From Rhodocyclaceae bacterium (GTDB lineage Bacteria > Pseudomonadota > Gammaproteobacteria > Burkholderiales > Rhodocyclaceae): a stretch of 42,462 bases of DNA. Shown piece by piece: positions 17,257 through 25,380 of this stretch. Position numbers and translations under genes: made by a program. The notes below the pieces were generated by a model that searched no databases, was not told the origin of the DNA, and worked only from the letters and a program-made list of their open reading frames with translations. Position 1 is the first letter of the stretch; the number at the start of each line of letters is the position of its first letter. The stretch is from positions 1-42,462 of the forward strand of contig JAGRGB010000082.1 in NCBI GenBank assembly GCA_020445745.1. Reading direction: 5' to 3'.

Positions 17257-17709
17257 TCAACCGAGAATGCGGGTGTAGGCCACCGCCAGCAGCTCGCGCT
17301 GGTCATGGTCCAGCTGGCGGGCCTCCAGCAACGCGACGAACTGGCCGCCGAGGGTTGCCGCGGCAGCAAACGGCGGATCGATCGTCGTCACTTCCACCAG
17401 CCACACCGGCATCGCTTGCGCGCCGAGGGTGCCGAGCGGATCGCCGTCCACCCGCAATGCCGACGGCGCCAGATCGAGCCGGCGGGCCAGCGCCGCAAGC
17501 CCCGATGCGGGGTGGATGCCGACCCGAGCGTGATCGGCGACATGCCGCGGCGCGACGCGCCCGCCGCCGATCACGACATGCTCGCCGATCAGCAGAAAAC
17601 GCGTGCGGGCGCTCGTCCGCTGCTTGTGATAGAGCACACAGCACCAGTCACCGGCGCCGACCGGCGGAGTTGCGGCATCGCGATCGCGTGGCGCGGTGGG
17701 CGTGGTCAC
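17257..17709 (-). CDS. Unknown protein at the end of the nifE operon
   Basis: A 150-residue protein that I do not recognise. The GTG start is the first plausible one. The sequence WCCVLYHKQRTSARTRFLLIGEHVVIGGGRVAPRHVAD suggests a small alpha/beta domain, and the rest is helical with an LLEARQLDHDQRELLAVAY segment. No signal peptide or metal motif is seen apart from one Cys pair (CC near residue 23). It follows fdxB by 60 bases and precedes the terminator, so it is likely cotranscribed with the nif genes. Azotobacter also has uncharacterised ORFs between nifX and iscA. Confidence 0.6.
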   Translation of the reverse strand: MTTPTAPRDRDAATPPVGAGDWCCVLYHKQRTSARTRFLLIGEHVVIGGGRVAPRHVADHARVGIHPASGLAALARRLDLAPSALRVDGDPLGTLGAQAMPVWLVEVTTIDPPFAAAATLGGQFVALLEARQLDHDQRELLAVAYTRILG

Positions 17710-17769
17710 GGCGAGCGCTTGGTGCCGGCCTGCCGGCCGGGCCGGGAGTCACGGGCGATGGCCACCATG

Positions 17770-18060
17770 TCAGGCGGCGACTGCAGCCGGACCGTGGGTG
17801 TGGCAACCCTTCGGACACACCCGCGCACAGGAACCGCAGCCGATGCAGTCGAGGCCGTTGGCGATCGTCATCACCATCAGGTTGTCGTCGTCCAGGTCTT
17901 CGTCGAGCTCGTCCTCGTCGCGCTCGACCAGATCGAATACGTCCCGCGGGCACACCTTGTAGCAGCGGCCGCAGCCGATGCATTTCGCCGGGTCCAGTTC
18001 GAGCACGAACTGCGGCACCCATTCGACGCCGCCACGCGTCATGCCGGTTATCTGATCCAT
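17770..18060 (-). CDS. fdxB: FdxB, nif-type 2[4Fe-4S] ferredoxin (ferredoxin III)
   Basis: A 96-residue ferredoxin with two clusters: C27, C30, C33, C37 and C72, C75, C78, C82. The long acidic insert between them (DEDELDEDLDDD) is characteristic of the nif-specific ferredoxin III family encoded beside nifX. The ATG at 18060 has GGAG at correct distance. It donates electrons in FeMo-co synthesis or to nitrogenase; which is not settled. Confidence 0.93.
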   Translation of the reverse strand: MDQITGMTRGGVEWVPQFVLELDPAKCIGCGRCYKVCPRDVFDLVERDEDELDEDLDDDNLMVMTIANGLDCIGCGSCARVCPKGCHTHGPAAVAA

Positions 18061-18135
18061 GTCATTGCTCCTGCGCATGCGTCGTTCGCATCGCGTTCGT
18101 TTCGGATGCGACGGGGTAGTCCCCGCCGCGCTGCT

Positions 18136-18345
18136 CTAGGCGGCGCTCACCGCCTCCAGGCGGTCGCGTGCCTCTGCCCAGGCCTTGCACGCGTCGAAGG
18201 TGGCCGCGGCGATCTCGGGAATCTCGTGGTAGGCCGCCGGCAGCCGGTCCTCGACCAGATCGTGCAGTTCGGATGCCCGCTCGGCAGCGATGCGCTTGAG
18301 CCGGCGCACGTCCTTCTCGAGGACCTTCAGTTGTTCCGGGTCCAT
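18136..18345 (-). CDS. CCE_0567-like (Rop-like) small nif protein
   Basis: A 69-residue helical hairpin protein of the family usually encoded next to NifX-associated DUF269. It has the typical composition and a LKRIAAERASELHDLVEDRLP core. Family members bind metal in cyanobacteria, but the function in nitrogen fixation is unknown. It starts one base after the upstream stop and is followed by fdxB. Confidence 0.85.
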   Translation of the reverse strand: MDPEQLKVLEKDVRRLKRIAAERASELHDLVEDRLPAAYHEIPEIAAATFDACKAWAEARDRLEAVSAA

Positions 18346-18346
18346 G

Positions 18347-18805
18347 TCATAACTCCGCCACGTCGCGATGCCTAGCGATCAGCTCGACGGCCGCGGACAC
18401 CATCCTCTCGGCGTCGTCGCGCATCTTCGGCAGCGACTCGAAGCCGAAGCGATGGACATCGCGCAGCCGACGATCGACGACGATCAGCTTGCCGACGGTG
18501 ATCAGCGCACGACCGAATCCTTCGTGGGAGATGTTCATCAGCGTTCCGGCCATCGTCCCGCTGCGTTGTTCGATCAGGCCGGCGATCGCGTTGTAGTAGG
18601 CCTTCACGCGCGCGATCGTGACCTCGTCGGGGTCGCCGATCACCGGGATCTCCTTGCGCTCCTCGCGGCTCAGCACGAAGGGAGCGAGCAGGCGTTCGGC
18701 GGACCAGCCGTCGTATTCGCCATAGGTATCGATGGCGCGGACCTGCTTGCACATCTCGCGGATGAAGTCGGACGCCATCACATCGTCATCGACCGTGTCA
18801 GTCAT
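18347..18805 (-). CDS. NifX-associated protein (DUF269)
   Basis: A 152-residue protein of the DUF269 family, found almost only in nif clusters next to nifX. Family features are FIREMCKQVRAIDTYGEYDGW and the LLAPFVLSREERKEIPVIGDPD block. The role is undefined, probably in FeMo-co biosynthesis. The ATG has GGAG upstream and lies inside the end of the rseC-like gene (8-base overlap), so translation is coupled to it. Confidence 0.93.
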   Translation of the reverse strand: MTDTVDDDVMASDFIREMCKQVRAIDTYGEYDGWSAERLLAPFVLSREERKEIPVIGDPDEVTIARVKAYYNAIAGLIEQRSGTMAGTLMNISHEGFGRALITVGKLIVVDRRLRDVHRFGFESLPKMRDDAERMVSAAVELIARHRDVAEL

Positions 18806-19259
18806 CTTTTCGCTCCTGTGTTTGAGTAGCAACCGAGCCGGCGGCATCAGCGACGACGACCGGCCGCCAGCGGCGGAAGTGGTGGCGGCCTGCCAGCCGC
18901 GAGCAGCCGAGGCCCGCCACCAGACCGAGCAGCGCGGCACCCACCTGCAGCGGCGGCGAGGACGGCGGCGCCAGCGCTGCACCTGCGATCAGGCCGACCA
19001 GGGCCGGCAGGTAGGCCAGCGCCGATGCCATCAGCAGCGCGCCTTCCGGCATCGCCAGCTCGACCACGTCACCGACGCGATGGCCGTCACCGGCAGGCAG
19101 TTCGAGTGCGTTCGCGTCGGCCGGCAGCAGATCCGCGAGCTTCGCCATGCCGCAACCGCTGCTGCGGCTGCAAGCGCCGCAGGTGCTGGCGAGAGGCGCC
19201 AGGCGCATCTTCCCGGCGGCGATCGAGACGATTCGTGCCTGCTCGCGGGTCATCGTCAT
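18798..19259 (-). CDS. RseC/MucC-like membrane protein inside the nif operon
   Basis: A 153-residue protein with the cysteine motif of the RseC family (C27, C30, C36: TCGACSRSSGCG) followed by two membrane helices (about 75-97 and 104-119). In E. coli RseC works with the Rsx/Rnf electron-transport complex that reduces SoxR. The gene overlaps nifX and DUF269 at both ends, so it is part of the nifENX operon. A role in delivering electrons via Rnf to nitrogenase or its maturation is inference. Confidence 0.85.
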   Translation of the reverse strand: MTMTREQARIVSIAAGKMRLAPLASTCGACSRSSGCGMAKLADLLPADANALELPAGDGHRVGDVVELAMPEGALLMASALAYLPALVGLIAGAALAPPSSPPLQVGAALLGLVAGLGCSRLAGRHHFRRWRPVVVADAAGSVATQTQERKDD

Positions 19260-19681
19260 TCTTCCCAGCCGTCGGCAGCCATCGCGTCGAAGCGGTTCGG
19301 GTCCCGGCCGCTCTTCGCGCGCAAGGCCTTTGCCAGCCAGCCGGACGGAGTGCCGCCCAACTCGCGCCGGATCTGCGCCAGCAGCGTCTCGATCGGCGAG
19401 CCGTCCGCGACCTTCAGGGGCTGCACGCCCTTCGCCAGCAGGCGCTGCACGGCCGACGAACCGATCGCGCAGGCATAGACCGCGGCGCAGCCTTCGAGCA
19501 GTGCGATCTTGGCGTCGAGCTTGCCCTCGTGGCCGTCCATCTCGGTATCGATGAACTCGGCGACCTCGCGCAATCGCGCGCCACCCTCGCCGACCTCGAA
19601 GATCGCGAATGCGGCCGCCGCGCCGAAGTGCTGGTCAACGGTTTCGCGATCGGTCGAAGCGAAGGCGATCGACAGGCGCAT
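19256..19681 (-). CDS. nifX: NifX, FeMo-co precursor carrier
   Basis: A 141-residue NifX/NafY-fold protein that binds NifB-co and VK-cluster. The start MRLSIAFASTDRETVDQHFGAA is typical, with His18 in the conserved QHFG motif, then the KLDAKIALLEGCAAVYACAIGSSAVQRLL core. A four-residue-wide C-terminal extension ends in WEE. It lies 10 bases after nifN and overlaps the RseC-like gene. Confidence 0.95.
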   Translation of the reverse strand: MRLSIAFASTDRETVDQHFGAAAAFAIFEVGEGGARLREVAEFIDTEMDGHEGKLDAKIALLEGCAAVYACAIGSSAVQRLLAKGVQPLKVADGSPIETLLAQIRRELGGTPSGWLAKALRAKSGRDPNRFDAMAADGWEE

Positions 19682-19691
19682 AGGGTCCTCG

Positions 19692-21098
19692 TCAGTGGCG
19701 TCCGCCACGATGCTGAGATGGCGGGCACGTGCCCGCACCGGGTGCCGGGGCGCGCAGCACGGCGTGGTAAGGGGCGATGGCATGGTGTCGTCCATGGTGG
19801 GCCAGCAACAGGTTGGAGAGATCGAACAGCGCCTGTCGGCCACCCCGGTAGCCGATCCACTGGCGGGCGTGGCCGCCGACCAGGTCGTACTGGGGAAAGC
19901 CTGCCCGCAGCAGCGGCACGCCGAGCCGTTCCGCGGTGTCGGCCGCGTGGCTGTTCGAGATGATCAACTGGGCGCCGGCGGCACCGGCCAGGGTCTCGAG
20001 ATCCTCGAGATCGCCGATCTGCACGGCAGCGGTCGGCACGTCGCCAAGCGACGCGCCTCGATCCGGGGCAACCGCCGCGACCACTTCGGCGCCGAAGCCG
20101 GTGACGAATTCCGCCATCGCCAGCAGCAGGTCGGGGTCGGCGGCAATGCCGATGCGGGCGAAGCCGAGCATGAAATGGCAATCCACCATCGCGTCCTGGA
20201 GCTGGGCGCGCCAGCGCTCGATGCGGGGCGCAACGCCGTGAGCCGACAGTTCGGCGAGCAGCTGGATCAGGCGGTCGTTGGCCGACAGGCCCATCAGGTG
20301 GTCGAAGCGGGTATCCGGCACGCCGCTGCGCTCCGCCAGCAGGTCTGCCGCCGAATCGAGCGAGCGGCCGACGACGATGGTGTGTGCCGCCTCGTTCAGC
20401 GCCATGATCTCCGACAACGGCGTGCCACCGAAGGTCAGCGGCGTGAAGTCGTCGGCGATCAGATGGCCGTCGAGGGAGTCGCCGACGTCCGGGAAGATCA
20501 GCGGACGCAGGCCGAACGATTCCACCAGCTCGCGCAGGTGCTCGAGGTCGCCGGGCGTCAGTGACGCGTTCACCAGCACATTGACCTGTTTCGGCCGCCG
20601 GCCGACACGGCTGCGGTCCGCCGTTACCAGGACGTCGATCATCGCCCGCACGGCCAGCGCGAAGCCGCTCTCGAGGCATCCGACGTAGTCCGGGGTATCC
20701 ACCGGCACGATCGCGATGCCGTCGTGCTCCGGGTGCTGGCTGCGGAACTCCCGCACGTTGCGCCGCACATCGGCGCCCTGGGTCTCGGACAGGCCGGTGG
20801 TCGGCAGACCGATCAGCGACGGTTGCTGCTTGCGGCACAGGGTCTCGAGCCCCTGGATCACGTTGTCGTCGGCGCCGAGCACGGTGCTGGCCTGGTCCAT
20901 CGCGGTGGTCTGCAGCGGTATCGGCTCGCGGAAATGGCGCACGAAGAAGACCTTGGCGAACGCCGTGCAGCCCTGCGAGCCATGCAGCATCGGGATCGCC
21001 CGGTCGACGCCGAGGAAGGCGAGCGTCGCCCCGGTGGTCGAACTGGTCTTCAGCGGGTTCACCGCAAGAGCCTTGCTGCGCCGGCGGATCTCGGCCAT
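19692..21098 (-). CDS. nifN: NifN, FeMo-co assembly scaffold beta subunit
   Basis: A 468-residue homologue of NifK that pairs with NifE. Conserved parts include the N-terminal [32 protein letters not shown] (Cys44 region), [16 protein letters not shown] and a late [17 protein letters not shown]. The C-terminal ~20 residues are Pro/Ala rich. A GGGAG ribosome site precedes the ATG. It is separated from nifE by a 50-codon open frame rather than lying directly next to it. Confidence 0.95.
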   Translation of the reverse strand: MAEIRRRSKALAVNPLKTSSTTGATLAFLGVDRAIPMLHGSQGCTAFAKVFFVRHFREPIPLQTTAMDQASTVLGADDNVIQGLETLCRKQQPSLIGLPTTGLSETQGADVRRNVREFRSQHPEHDGIAIVPVDTPDYVGCLESGFALAVRAMIDVLVTADRSRVGRRPKQVNVLVNASLTPGDLEHLRELVESFGLRPLIFPDVGDSLDGHLIADDFTPLTFGGTPLSEIMALNEAAHTIVVGRSLDSAADLLAERSGVPDTRFDHLMGLSANDRLIQLLAELSAHGVAPRIERWRAQLQDAMVDCHFMLGFARIGIAADPDLLLAMAEFVTGFGAEVVAAVAPDRGASLGDVPTAAVQIGDLEDLETLAGAAGAQLIISNSHAADTAERLGVPLLRAGFPQYDLVGGHARQWIGYRGGRQALFDLSNLLLAHHGRHHAIAPYHAVLRAPAPGAGTCPPSQHRGGRH

Positions 21099-21099
21099 G

Positions 21100-21252
21100 T
21101 CAGGACTCCCGCCGGGCCGCGCAAGCGGCGGCCTGCGCGGCCTCGCGGGCGTGTGGGTGGGTCTTCGCGAAGCGATGCCTGGCGCCGGCTGAACGGGCCG
21201 CCTGTATCAAACCGACCGTCCGCGAACGTAGTGAGCGTGGGGGCTGTTCCAT
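21100..21252 (-). CDS. Candidate 50-aa basic ORF bridging nifE and nifN
   Basis: An open frame of 50 codons fills the nifE-nifN gap exactly: its ATG overlaps the nifE stop by one base (TGATG), and its TGA ends just before the nifN ATG. It is very Arg/Ala rich and has no recognised domain. Such arginine-rich composition is also what random GC-rich sequence gives, so it may be only a spacer. Translational coupling across the gap would favour it being read. Confidence 0.4.
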   Translation of the reverse strand: MEQPPRSLRSRTVGLIQAARSAGARHRFAKTHPHAREAAQAAACAARRES

Positions 21253-22739
21253 CACGCCACCTCCTCGACCGGCGACGACGCGGAGATGTCGTCGAGCGGT
21301 ACGATCAGATCGTCCTCGTCCACTGGTCCGCGACTGCGCCGCGCCACCTGGGTCGTGGCCCACGGCGCGGGTGCGCGCACCTGCGACCACACCGGCGACT
21401 CGATGGTCAGTGCCAGCTGGCGTGTCAACTCGACCATGCCCTGGTAGCCGGCATATCCGAATTCGCGTTCCTGGTTGATGTCGAGAAACGGCAGCCGGGC
21501 CTTCAGCGCGGTGTACAGATTGCGGCCGCCGGCGATCATGATGTCGGCATCGAGCTCGGTCATCAGGTCGAGCAGCGCGCGGGCCGAGCCGTCGCTGATC
21601 ATCTTCGCGTCCGGCCCCATCAGCTCGCGAATGCGCGCCTTGTCCTCTTCGGTGGATTTCTTCGTCGCGGTCGCCACCACCGCCATGCCGAGGTCCTGCA
21701 GCGCGGAGACCACCGACCAGCTCTTGACGCCGCCGGTGTTGAGCAGGACCCGCTTGCCGGCGAGTCGCGTGCGCCAAGGTGCGAGCAGGCTGCCGATGCG
21801 TGCCTCCTCGCGGGCGATCAGCGCCTCGGTGCGCTCGCTCAGCGACGGGTCGGCGATGATCCGGGCGAACTCGCGCAGCGCCGCGGACATGTCGCTGATG
21901 CCATAGAAGCTGCCTTCGAACCAGGGGGTGCCGTAGGCCTCCTCGAGCTTGCGGGCGACGTTGATCATCGCCTTCGAGCACACCATCATGTTGACCTCGG
22001 CCCGATGCATGGTCTGCACCTCGTGGTAGCGGCCGTCGCCCGACAGTGTGCACAGGATGCGCAGGCCGAGCTCGTCGAACAGCGGTGCCACGTGCCAGAA
22101 CTCGCCGGCGATGTTGTACTCGCCGACAAGGTTTACGTCGTGGATCGTGATGCCCCGCGCGGCGTAGTCGTTGACCACCGATTCGGGCAGCGGATCGGGT
22201 TCGCGGGTGCCGACCACGTGGCGCACCATCGCGTCGGCGCCGATGCGATTGCCGAGGTTCTTGGTACCGTAGAAGCCGGCACAGTCGATCGGCACCACCG
22301 GCACCTCGAAATGGCGGGCCGCGGCCTTGCACACGGCCTCCAGGTCATCGCCGATCAATGCCGGCACGCAAGTGTTGTAGACGAACACCGCGGGCGGGCG
22401 GCGGCTCGCCACCGCCTGGCCGATGGCGTGGAACAGGCGCTTTTCCGAGCGCCCCATCACCACGTCCTGCTCGGTGAGGTCTGTTGTCATGCCGATCTTG
22501 TACAGCGCCGGCCCGGTGGTTCTCGTGCCGCGGTTGTCCCAGGAGGATCCGGCGCAGGCGATCGGCCCGTGCACGACGTGGGCGACGTCGGCGATCGGCA
22601 GCATCGCGATCTGGGCGCCATCGAACGCGCATCCGCCCGCCGACGCACCCGGCTTGGGCCGGGCACAGCCGGACTTGGACTTCCGGTTGTGGCTGCAGGC
22701 GGGCTCGTCGAGCAGAGCGGATACTTCCGAGGGTTTCAT
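21252..22739 (-). CDS. nifE: NifE, FeMo-co assembly scaffold alpha subunit
   Basis: A 495-residue homologue of NifD that with NifN holds the L-cluster during FeMo-co maturation. The cluster-ligand cysteines are C37 (GGCAFDG), C62 ([10 protein letters not shown]) and C124 ([13 protein letters not shown]). Further diagnostic segments are [28 protein letters not shown] and [14 protein letters not shown]. Its ATG lies 37 bases from a perfect sigma-54 promoter. The C-terminus carries a disordered ~35-residue acidic tail. Confidence 0.96.
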   Translation of the reverse strand: MKPSEVSALLDEPACSHNRKSKSGCARPKPGASAGGCAFDGAQIAMLPIADVAHVVHGPIACAGSSWDNRGTRTTGPALYKIGMTTDLTEQDVVMGRSEKRLFHAIGQAVASRRPPAVFVYNTCVPALIGDDLEAVCKAAARHFEVPVVPIDCAGFYGTKNLGNRIGADAMVRHVVGTREPDPLPESVVNDYAARGITIHDVNLVGEYNIAGEFWHVAPLFDELGLRILCTLSGDGRYHEVQTMHRAEVNMMVCSKAMINVARKLEEAYGTPWFEGSFYGISDMSAALREFARIIADPSLSERTEALIAREEARIGSLLAPWRTRLAGKRVLLNTGGVKSWSVVSALQDLGMAVVATATKKSTEEDKARIRELMGPDAKMISDGSARALLDLMTELDADIMIAGGRNLYTALKARLPFLDINQEREFGYAGYQGMVELTRQLALTIESPVWSQVRAPAPWATTQVARRSRGPVDEDDLIVPLDDISASSPVEEVA

Positions 22740-22775
22740 TTCCGGCGCCTTGCGACAGGGTCTGACCACCCTTCC

Positions 22776-22790
22776 GCAATCCCTGTGCCA
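22776..22790 (-). promoter_or_regulatory. Sigma-54 (-24/-12) promoter of the nifE operon
   Basis: The minus strand reads TGGCACAGGGATTGC, an exact TGGCAC-N5-TTGC. It is 37 bases upstream of the nifE ATG, almost the same spacing as for the iscA operon. It should drive nifE-N-X through the unknown gene at 17257. Confidence 0.93.
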
Positions 22791-22795
22791 GATCC

Positions 22796-22808
22796 CAAGC
22801 GATTGATT
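22796..22808. promoter_or_regulatory. IHF site next to the nifE promoter
   Basis: CAAGCGATTGATT is an exact match to the inverted IHF consensus YAANNNNTTGATW. It lies directly behind the sigma-54 box, as in the iscA promoter. Confidence 0.6.
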
Positions 22809-22863
22809 TCTCGGAAAGGCTGGTGCCTTTATGGAGTCGTCGATGAAGGACTTGCGACGAAAT

Positions 22864-22879
22864 TGTCGACGATGCGACG
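22864..22879. promoter_or_regulatory. Imperfect NifA site upstream of nifE
   Basis: TGTCGACGATGCGACG is TGT-N10-ACG, one base short of the TGT-N10-ACA consensus, about 75 bases behind the -24 element. No exact NifA site is seen in 22800-22960. The rest of the gap up to 23050 holds nothing else recognisable. Confidence 0.35.
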
Positions 22880-23050
22880 GAGCCTGCGCCGCCACCGAGA
22901 GCGCCTCCGGGCGCGGTGCACCCGGTGGGCGACGCGACCGTCGTTGGCCGGCGGCGCGGTGATCGGCCGGGTCAGCGGCCTGGCGCGGAGGGCACGGATC
23001 CCGCGGTGTCCAGACCGGCCGTCATCCCGCGGTCCGACGACAACCCGAGG

Positions 23051-24673
23051 CTAGTGCAGGGTATCCGCCAGCAACTGTGCAGCCAGCTCCGGGGGGCGTG
23101 CGAGGATCGCATTCAGTTGCGCGATCCGCGCCGCGCACAGTTGGTCGCGGGTCGTTGCCGCCACGTCCAGCAGGCGGTTCTCACGCAGGCGCGCCAGCAC
23201 CGGTTCGTCGAAGCTCTGCGACAGTTCGCGCTCGATCGCGCGATATTCCGCCTGGACGAGACGGCCCGCGATGTCCAGGTCGGCGGCCGGTCGCTCCACC
23301 GTGCCGCGGAAGGCCGACTGATACACCTTGATGACGGCATCGTGGAACGGACGAGGATCCTCGTCGGCGAAGGCTTCCAGCACCGCCGCATCTTCGACCG
23401 GCTTCGTCATGCTCGCGCGCAGGCATTGCTCCGAATCGACCGCACTCAATCGTTCGAGCGCGTCCACGGTCTGGCGACCCCAGGCCAGCACGGCGGCGTC
23501 GTCGGCGCGCGGAAGCAGTCGTGTCGCCAGATGTGCGAGCAGCGGTCTCGCGAACAGCAGCGCCCGGCGGCCGTCGACTCCCTGCTCCGTGCGGTGATTC
23601 AGAAATCGCATCAGCGTCTCGTGGTCGGCCTCGGACAGTCGCCCGATGGTGGCGACCACCGGATGCTGCGCCACCACCGTGGCATCCTCCGCGGCATCGT
23701 ACTGCCTGCCGAAGGGGGCGGCGACCAAGAACAGCGCTGCCAGCACGCCAATCGCCAGGATGCCGCCGGCGAGCGCCGCGAAGATCCGTCGCAAGGTGGC
23801 CAGGTGGGCGGAAATCGCAGGTCCACGACGCAGGCCTTCTTCGTCGACAGCATGATCGTCACGATCGGCCGCATCGGCTTCGTTCGCCGCCATCACCGAC
23901 GATGGCGCTGCGACCGGCTCGGCATCGCCGCGCCTGCCGGCCTTGGCATAGGCGGACTTGCACGACGGACACTGCCAGTCCGGCGCGTCGTCGTAGGGTT
24001 CGCGCAGGTAGCCGCATTTCGGACAGGGCGCTTCGCCACGGCTGTATCTCTCCGGTGCCACTTCGGCTGCGTCGGCACCCGCGGCCGGCGTGGCGACGAA
24101 GGGTTGCCAGCAGCCGTTCTGCCGGTGGTAGAGGGTGTCGGTCAGGCGATGTTCGACATCCGGTCCGAGGCGGTCGATCAGCGCCTGCAACTGCTCGATG
24201 CCATCGCGGGAATCGGCGTCGCAGAACGCCAGCACGTCGCGCGTCGGCAGCGCGGCAACGGCACCGTTCGGCACGAGATGGGCGGCCGACTCCTCCCAGA
24301 AGGCGTCGACCAGCAGCAGGCTGGCTTCGAACTGGCCGTCGAGCACGACCTCGTAGAAGGTACCGAAGCCGGTCACCCGGACCCGTTCCGCCGCGAGCCG
24401 GCGGAGATTGGCGACGGCGACCCGGTGCAGCTGGTCGGCGCTGGCGCCGGCGGATTGCAGATGGTGATTCTGCACGACGGCGAGGTGGTCGCCAGTGTCC
24501 GTCAGATAGACCGCCAGCAGCCCGTTGCCGAGATCCCGGACGACCGGCTGCTGGTCGGGCGGGAGCCGCACCGCCGTCGCCGACCCGTCCGTGGCCGGCA
24601 TTTCGTCGACCGCAAACGACTCCGACACCTTGATGCAGGCGATCGCCCCGTTCAGGAAGTCCTCGAGGTTCAT
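23051..24673 (-). CDS. DUF1444-like protein with zinc ribbon and one membrane helix
   Basis: A 540-residue protein of mixed architecture. Residues 1-195 resemble the DUF1444 (YtpQ-like) family: a strand-rich domain with VTGFGTFYEVVLDGQFEASLLL near 100-121. A C4 zinc ribbon follows (C217, C220, C235, C238). After a low-complexity linker there is one membrane helix (about 298-320), then a ~220-residue helical domain that I cannot assign. No ribosome site is evident before the ATG. It lies between the nifE promoter and the mod genes; a nif role is not indicated. Confidence 0.7.
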   Translation of the reverse strand: MNLEDFLNGAIACIKVSESFAVDEMPATDGSATAVRLPPDQQPVVRDLGNGLLAVYLTDTGDHLAVVQNHHLQSAGASADQLHRVAVANLRRLAAERVRVTGFGTFYEVVLDGQFEASLLLVDAFWEESAAHLVPNGAVAALPTRDVLAFCDADSRDGIEQLQALIDRLGPDVEHRLTDTLYHRQNGCWQPFVATPAAGADAAEVAPERYSRGEAPCPKCGYLREPYDDAPDWQCPSCKSAYAKAGRRGDAEPVAAPSSVMAANEADAADRDDHAVDEEGLRRGPAISAHLATLRRIFAALAGGILAIGVLAALFLVAAPFGRQYDAAEDATVVAQHPVVATIGRLSEADHETLMRFLNHRTEQGVDGRRALLFARPLLAHLATRLLPRADDAAVLAWGRQTVDALERLSAVDSEQCLRASMTKPVEDAAVLEAFADEDPRPFHDAVIKVYQSAFRGTVERPAADLDIAGRLVQAEYRAIERELSQSFDEPVLARLRENRLLDVAATTRDQLCAARIAQLNAILARPPELAAQLLADTLH

Positions 24674-24911
24674 CGACGGGAGCGGGGCGATGGCCCCGAC
24701 GATCGCACCGTGCGACGCGGATCGGACAGGTGTCGGGCGGCTGTCGACGCGACGGCGCCACGTCGGCGCCGCGACTGGCCGCAGCCTGACGGACCGCGTG
24801 ATCGCGGCCCGGGGCGGTCGGCGACATGCCGGACGTCGACGGAGCCGGCCGCTATGCAGGTTTCGCGGGCGCGGCGGTCGGCTGCCGGCCGGCGGCAGGG
24901 TTGCGGGTCGT

Positions 24912-24971
24912 TCATGGCCTCGGGAGCTCGATGCGATCCATGATGATGCCAGGGACATCGAGGTATTGCAT
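24912..24971 (-). CDS. Candidate 19-aa peptide ORF with strong ribosome site
   Basis: ATG at 24971 is preceded by AGGGAGG with an ideal 8-base gap. It encodes MQYLDVPGIIMDRIELPRP and stops at a TGA that overlaps another ATG. The frame is open further upstream, but the ribosome site favours this start. It may be a leader or regulatory peptide, or a chance match; nothing in the sequence settles which. Confidence 0.35.
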   Translation of the reverse strand: MQYLDVPGIIMDRIELPRP

Positions 24972-25048
24972 TTTGGCGTCCTCCCTGCGGTTGGCGGCCG
25001 GCGACTGGCGGCGCAGCGGCTTCATGAAGCATGCGCGGCAGCGCGCCG

Positions 25049-25064
25049 CGCCGAGCGCTCGGCG
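25049..25064. repeat. Perfect 16-bp palindrome CGCCGAGCGCTCGGCG
   Basis: A self-complementary 16-mer lying between the divergent tiny ORF (24971) and the small membrane-protein ORF (25181). It could be a protein-binding operator or form a cruciform or hairpin. Confidence 0.5.
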
Positions 25065-25135
25065 GGACGGCGTGTCGTGATCCCCTTCGTGACGACCGTC
25101 GCGCGAGATCGTCGCATCGCCCTGAATTTGCCGTT

Positions 25136-25166
25136 CTCCGTACCGTAAACGGAGGGTGAACACCCT
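25136..25166 (+). promoter_or_regulatory. Two tandem inverted repeats ahead of the small ORF
   Basis: CTCCGT/ACGGAG (25136-25141, 25149-25154, 7-base loop) overlaps a second dyad AGGGTG-AA-CACCCT (25153-25158, 25161-25166). They abut the ribosome site of the 39-aa ORF. As RNA they are mutually exclusive hairpins; as DNA they could be an operator. Confidence 0.45.
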
Positions 25167-25180
25167 GGAGGAGAACCGCC

Positions 25181-25300
25181 ATGCTGCCCCTGAGTATCGA
25201 GAATCCGCTGTTCATGCCCGGACTGTGCCTGCTGATGGCCGGCACCTTCGGCCTGGTGGCTGCCAGCCACGGCATGGCGGTGATGGTGCTGCCGCGCTAG
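25181..25300 (+). CDS. Small membrane protein (39 aa)
   Basis: A 39-codon ORF with a strong ribosome site (GGAGGAG, eight bases before the ATG). It begins MLPLSIENPLFMPGLCLLMA and continues as a single hydrophobic helix (about residues 11-36) ending VMVLPR. The ribosome site, hydrophobicity and clean composition make translation likely. The function is unknown. It precedes an OsmC-like gene by 80 bases on the same strand. Confidence 0.6.
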   Translation: MLPLSIENPLFMPGLCLLMAGTFGLVAASHGMAVMVLPR

Positions 25301-25380
25301 CCTGGGCCCGTCGCGCACCGACTTGACCGGATGCGTGCGGGCTGCGGATCATGCCGTTTCCGACCCGTGATGGAGCGAGC

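Larger units (their letters stand above)
24674..25180. other. 507-bp intergenic region with palindromes and a tiny ORF
   Basis: No normal-size gene fits here; long frames on both strands have shadow-like composition. The region holds a minus-strand 19-codon ORF (24912-24971), a 16-bp perfect palindrome (25049-25064) and two inverted repeats just before the plus-strand small ORF at 25181. It separates divergent units and probably contains promoters for both. Confidence 0.6.

Noticed and set aside
20724-23054. Long plus-strand frame (about 776 codons)
   Set aside because: Shadow of nifN and nifE in a GC-rich genome; it crosses the sigma-54 promoter and has no domain.
24670-25275. Minus-strand frame following the 19-aa ORF as a real protein
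   Set aside because: Pro/Arg-rich shadow composition, no domain, and it runs into the start of the DUF1444-like gene.
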